Assembly (NCBI GenBank): GCA_002281855.1
Contig: NCHQ01000002.1
Location: 248,001-312,000, forward strand
Length of the DNA stretch: 64,000 nucleotides
From: Rhodospirillales bacterium 24-66-33
Lineage (GTDB): Bacteria; Pseudomonadota; Alphaproteobacteria; Reyranellales; Reyranellaceae
Direction of reading: 5' to 3'
Numbering within the stretch: the first letter of the stretch is position 1; each line of letters begins with the position of its first letter. Of this stretch, positions 60,932-64,000 are shown in pieces. The notes below the pieces were generated by a model. The model did not search any database. It saw nothing but the letters and a program-made list of their open reading frames with translations, and was not told the origin of the DNA. The translations under genes were made by a program, and so were the position numbers.

Positions 60932-62650
60932 TCAGCGGGCCAACCGTCCCTTGAGGACAGTACCGGCATAGGCGCCGGTCGCCTCCCCGTTCGCGAACGC
61001 CACGGCGCCGTTCACCAGAGTGGCCCGGATTCCCTCCGCCTTCTGGACGAGACGGCGGGCGCCGCCGGGAAGGTCGCGTTCGACCGTGGGCAATGTCGGC
61101 CGGATCCGATCCTCTTCGAACAGCACGAGATCGGCCCGGTATCCCTCGCGGACGAGGCCGCGGTCGGGGAGGTCCCAGGCGAGGGCATTGTCGCGGGTGA
61201 TCTTCTTCACCCCCTCTTCGAGAGTGAAGGCACCGCGCTTTCGCACCCAGTAGCTGAGAAGGTGCGTCTGCAGCGACGAGCCCATCTCCTGGGCGACATG
61301 GGCACCGGAATCGGAGAAGGTCGCCAGCGTGCGATCGTGCTTCAGAATGCCGAGCACGTCGTCCGGCGATTCGTTGACCAGCGGCTGGATATAGACCTGG
61401 TTCTCGTTGGCGAGCGACAGGTCGATCATGACCTCGACCGGATGCTGGCCGCGCGCGCGGGCGAGTTCCTCGACCGTCGGATCGTCCCAATCGACTCCGG
61501 TCATCGCGAACAGATTGGCATAGTCCGGTTTGCGCGGATCCGTCGTGGCCGCCCCTCCCCCCTGAAATACGTTGTCGCGCGGCTTCATCCGGCTTTCTGC
61601 CGCCACCAGTTCGCGCCGCACCTCGGGGTCGGCCAGCCGCCGCTTCTGCTCCTCCATCGGCAGGTCGCGGACCTTGCGCCACGCCGGCAGCACGTCGAAC
61701 GGGAGATAGGACTTCAGCGAGAAGATGGCGTTGATCGAACGTGTCGTGCCCTGGCCGAACATCCGACCACCGGCGGCCACCGTCTCGTCGATGTAGCGCG
61801 TCTGATAGGCCCATCCCGTCGGATCGTCGCCCTGCTTGGTGGCCAGCACGCCGAACATGACCGGGCGCCTGTAGGCGAGCGCCACCTCACGCAGCCGTGC
61901 GAGGAAAGCGCGGTGCGCCGCGCCGCTCGCGACGTCGGGGCCCACCTGGAAGATGCCGGCATCGAGTTCGGCCATGGCCGCCAGGATGCGGTCGATCTCC
62001 TCCCATTCGGCAATCCGGCTGGCGACCGGCGTATTGTCCGGCGTCACGTGGGTGGAGGCGCGCGAACTTGAGAAGCCCATGGCCCCTGCCCGCAGCGCCT
62101 CCTTCACGAGGTCGGCCATGCGGATCATCTCGTCCTCGGTCGCCTTCTCGGTAAAGGCGCGCTTGCCCATCGCGTACATGCGCAACGCCGAGTGGCCGAT
62201 ATACATGCCGTAGTTGATGGCCTTGGGCAGGCGTTCCACGGTCGCGAGGTATTCCGGGAAGGTCTCCCAGGTCCAGTCGATGCCTGCCGCCATCGCCTCG
62301 GTCGGGATGTCCTCGACCGCCGACAGGCAGCGCGCATAGAGGTCGCGATCCTCGGGCTTGCAGGGGGCCAGGGCGAACCCGCAATTGCTCATCACCACCG
62401 AAGTGACGCCGTGCCAGCACGAGCAGCTGCCGAGCGGATCCCAGGCGACCTGCGCATCCATGTGCGTATGGCCGTCGATGAAGCCCGGCGAGACGATCAG
62501 CCCGTCGGCGTCGATCGTGCGCGCAGCGGTGGCGGTGATGCGTCCGACCTCGGCGATCATGCCGTCCTTGATGCCAACATCGGCCGTAAATCTTTTGCTG
62601 CCGGAGCCGTCGACGACCGTGCCGCCGCGGATGACGAGATCGTGGGCCAT
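60932..62650 (-). CDS. N-acyl-D-amino-acid deacylase family amidohydrolase
   Basis: 572 residues from the ATG at 62650. The amidohydrolase pattern is complete: VIRGGTVVDGSG start, FIDGHTHMDAQ (His61, His63), SNCGFALAP with the Cys ligand typical of D-aminoacylases, and DSGAHVAQEMGS near the C-terminus. It removes an acyl group from N-acyl-D-amino acids. Monocistronic, divergent from a GMC oxidoreductase; about 180 bases of intergenic region show no clear operator. Confidence 0.88.
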   Translation of the reverse strand: MAHDLVIRGGTVVDGSGSKRFTADVGIKDGMIAEVGRITATAARTIDADGLIVSPGFIDGHTHMDAQVAWDPLGSCSCWHGVTSVVMSNCGFALAPCKPEDRDLYARCLSAVEDIPTEAMAAGIDWTWETFPEYLATVERLPKAINYGMYIGHSALRMYAMGKRAFTEKATEDEMIRMADLVKEALRAGAMGFSSSRASTHVTPDNTPVASRIAEWEEIDRILAAMAELDAGIFQVGPDVASGAAHRAFLARLREVALAYRRPVMFGVLATKQGDDPTGWAYQTRYIDETVAAGGRMFGQGTTRSINAIFSLKSYLPFDVLPAWRKVRDLPMEEQKRRLADPEVRRELVAAESRMKPRDNVFQGGGAATTDPRKPDYANLFAMTGVDWDDPTVEELARARGQHPVEVMIDLSLANENQVYIQPLVNESPDDVLGILKHDRTLATFSDSGAHVAQEMGSSLQTHLLSYWVRKRGAFTLEEGVKKITRDNALAWDLPDRGLVREGYRADLVLFEEDRIRPTLPTVERDLPGGARRLVQKAEGIRATLVNGAVAFANGEATGAYAGTVLKGRLAR

Positions 62651-62834
62651 CACAGGCGATCCTTTCGCTGGACGATTCTGGTCGAAGCGGCGTTTGCGGT
62701 TGCAACGTCCGGCATACGAAACCTCCCTCGCTGGCTTTTTCCGACGATTGCAGGCTTCTCCGATTCCGGCAAGCGGACTGCTGCAACCGTCCGGAACCGT
62801 GCTAGCGTGGCCGCAATAAACGGGGAAACGCCAA

Positions 62835-64000
62835 GTGTACGACTACATCATCGTCGGCGGCGGGTCGGCAGGCTCGGTCATGGCCCATCGGCTGTCCGCC
62901 CGCAGCGCCAACAAGGTGCTGCTCTGTGAAGCCGGTCCGGACACGCCGCCCGGCCAGGAGCCCAAGGAAATCGCCGACAGCTATTCCGGCACGGCCTATT
63001 TCGATCCGCGATTCCACTGGACCGACCTCAAGGTCCACACTCAGGTCGTCAGCCACAACAACCCGCAGGAGAATCGCCCGCCGTTGCGCAAGTACGAGCA
63101 GGCGCGCGTGCTGGGTGGCGGCTCTTCGATCAACGGGCAGATGGCCAATCGCGGCGCGCCGACCGACTACGCCGAATGGGAAACTCGCGGCGCCGCGGGC
63201 TGGGGATGGAACGACGTCCTGCCCTATTTCAAGAAGGTCGAGCGCGACCTCGATTTCGACGGGCCTTTGCACGGCAAGCACGGCCGCATCCCCGTACGGC
63301 GCATCCCCCGCGAGAAGTGGGCCGGCCATGCCCAGGCCGTCGGCCGCGCCTTCGAGGAGAAGGGCTTCAAGTACCTGCCCGACCAGAACGGCGAGTTCGT
63401 CGACGGCTATTTTCCCGTCACCCATTCCAACGCCGATGAGCGACGAGTCTCGGCTGCGATGGGCTATCTCGATGCCGAGACCCGCACGCGCCCCAACCTG
63501 ACGATCTCGACCGAAACGCAGGTCATGTCGCTCCTGTTCGAGGGCTCGCGCTGCGTCGGCGTCACCGCCCGGGTCGCCGGCAAGGACCAGGAATTCCGCG
63601 CCCGCGAGGTGATCCTGTCGAGCGGCGCCATCCATTCGCCGGCGCATCTGATGCGCGCCGGCATCGGCCCCGTGGGCCAGCTCGCCGACCTCGGCATTCC
63701 CGTCGTGTCCGCCCTGCCCGGCGTCGGCCAGCGGCTGATGGACCATCCCTCGATCGCGCTGTCGTCGTTCATCAAGCGCGGCGCCCGCCTGCGCGAGCAT
63801 ACGCGGCGCCACATCCATGTCGGCCTGCGCTACTCGTCGAACCTGCCCGGCATCCCCAGGGGCGACATGTTCGTGGCCGTGGTGAGCAAGTCGGCCTGGC
63901 ATGCGGTGGGTGAACAGATCGCCTCGCTGCTCACCTTCATCAACAAGACCTATTCCGAGACCGGGCAGGTCAAGCTCACGTCACGCGACTGGCGCAGCGA
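62835..64000 (+). CDS. GMC-family FAD oxidoreductase (partial)
   Basis: 388 codons of an open frame that runs off the right edge. The likely start is GTG at 62835, which follows GGGGAAA. Visible features are YDYIIVGGGSAGSVMA (FAD binding), LRKYEQARVLGGGSSINGQM, and VILSSGAIHSPAHLM with GIGPVGQL. The GMC family oxidises alcohols such as choline or sugar/aryl alcohols; the C-terminal catalytic His lies outside the window. Confidence 0.9.
   Translation, partial: MYDYIIVGGGSAGSVMAHRLSARSANKVLLCEAGPDTPPGQEPKEIADSYSGTAYFDPRFHWTDLKVHTQVVSHNNPQENRPPLRKYEQARVLGGGSSINGQMANRGAPTDYAEWETRGAAGWGWNDVLPYFKKVERDLDFDGPLHGKHGRIPVRRIPREKWAGHAQAVGRAFEEKGFKYLPDQNGEFVDGYFPVTHSNADERRVSAAMGYLDAETRTRPNLTISTETQVMSLLFEGSRCVGVTARVAGKDQEFRAREVILSSGAIHSPAHLMRAGIGPVGQLADLGIPVVSALPGVGQRLMDHPSIALSSFIKRGARLREHTRRHIHVGLRYSSNLPGIPRGDMFVAVVSKSAWHAVGEQIASLLTFINKTYSETGQVKLTSRDWRS

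Noticed and set aside
1..64000. tRNA, rRNA, CRISPR arrays, prophage or plasmid origin
   Set aside because: No cloverleaf, rRNA-like, regularly spaced repeat, phage structural block or replication gene was recognised on either strand by eye.

Overview
High-GC chromosomal DNA, most likely from a soil or freshwater alphaproteobacterium of the Rhodospirillales/Reyranella type. That placement is an inference from gene content and codon use: a Bug-type solute receptor, ExoD, an ErpA-like Fe-S protein, many Rieske, amidase, SDR and CoA-ligase genes, and dispersed inverted repeats. No rRNA, tRNA, CRISPR array or intact mobile element was recognised. Genes are packed in short operons with many ATGA/TGATG overlaps.

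Layout. 1-4.8 kb is an accessory island. It holds a polymorphic-toxin-like gene on the minus strand that ends in a PD-(D/E)XK nuclease-like domain, apparently split by a frameshift. Behind it, overlapping by one base, is a probable immunity gene. A second copy of the toxin-gene leader lies at the left edge, and an IS630-type transposase relic lies upstream. 4.8-9.7 kb carries acyl-CoA/lipid-type catabolism (SDR, quinone reductase, MaoC hydratase plus CitE-like lyase, ExoD, Rieske oxygenase). 9.8-14.2 kb is a CHASE2 adenylate cyclase operon with a D-glutamate-cyclase-like gene and an acyl-CoA dehydrogenase. 14.2-17.4 kb has a DMT exporter, ErpA, a Bug receptor and exonuclease III. 17.6-21.3 kb has an SDR and a large sedolisin protease with a C-terminal DUF4114-like domain. 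21.6-25.9 kb is a four-gene operon (P450, PP2C phosphatase, asparaginase II, RNA methyltransferase). 25.9-29.0 kb has two tandem acyl-CoA synthetases.

29-35 kb carries small genes (cupin, GST, GNAT, two lipoproteins, a 52-aa membrane protein), then a divergent DapA-family and XylX-like FAA-hydrolase pair. 35.4-42.3 kb has an amidase and a pseudouridine synthase, then a minus-strand run of hydrolase, alcohol dehydrogenase, GST, NEW3 protein and a fused ABC-transporter relic. 42.3-45.8 kb has a Rieske oxygenase, a glutamine-synthetase-like ligase and a LysE exporter. 45.8-51.5 kb has an FCY1-like cytosine deaminase, CutA, a VOC/TetR pair around a clear palindromic operator, and a secreted sulfatase with its formylglycine-generating enzyme and a divergent LysR gene. 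51.5-56.5 kb has a nitronate monooxygenase, LysR, VOC, amidase and a MetE-like protein. 56.7-64 kb has PobA, a GT-C-like membrane protein with a methyltransferase, a D-aminoacylase and a GMC oxidoreductase running off the right edge.

The most unusual signals are structural. They are the toxin cassette with its duplicated leader; a MITE-like element in two copies (21.4 and 56.5 kb) with terminal inverted repeats and an internal 9-bp tandem repeat; three gene scars (a dapA-like fragment, a glutamine-synthetase 3' end, and an ABC ATPase/permease deletion fusion); and long inverted repeats at convergent gene junctions.
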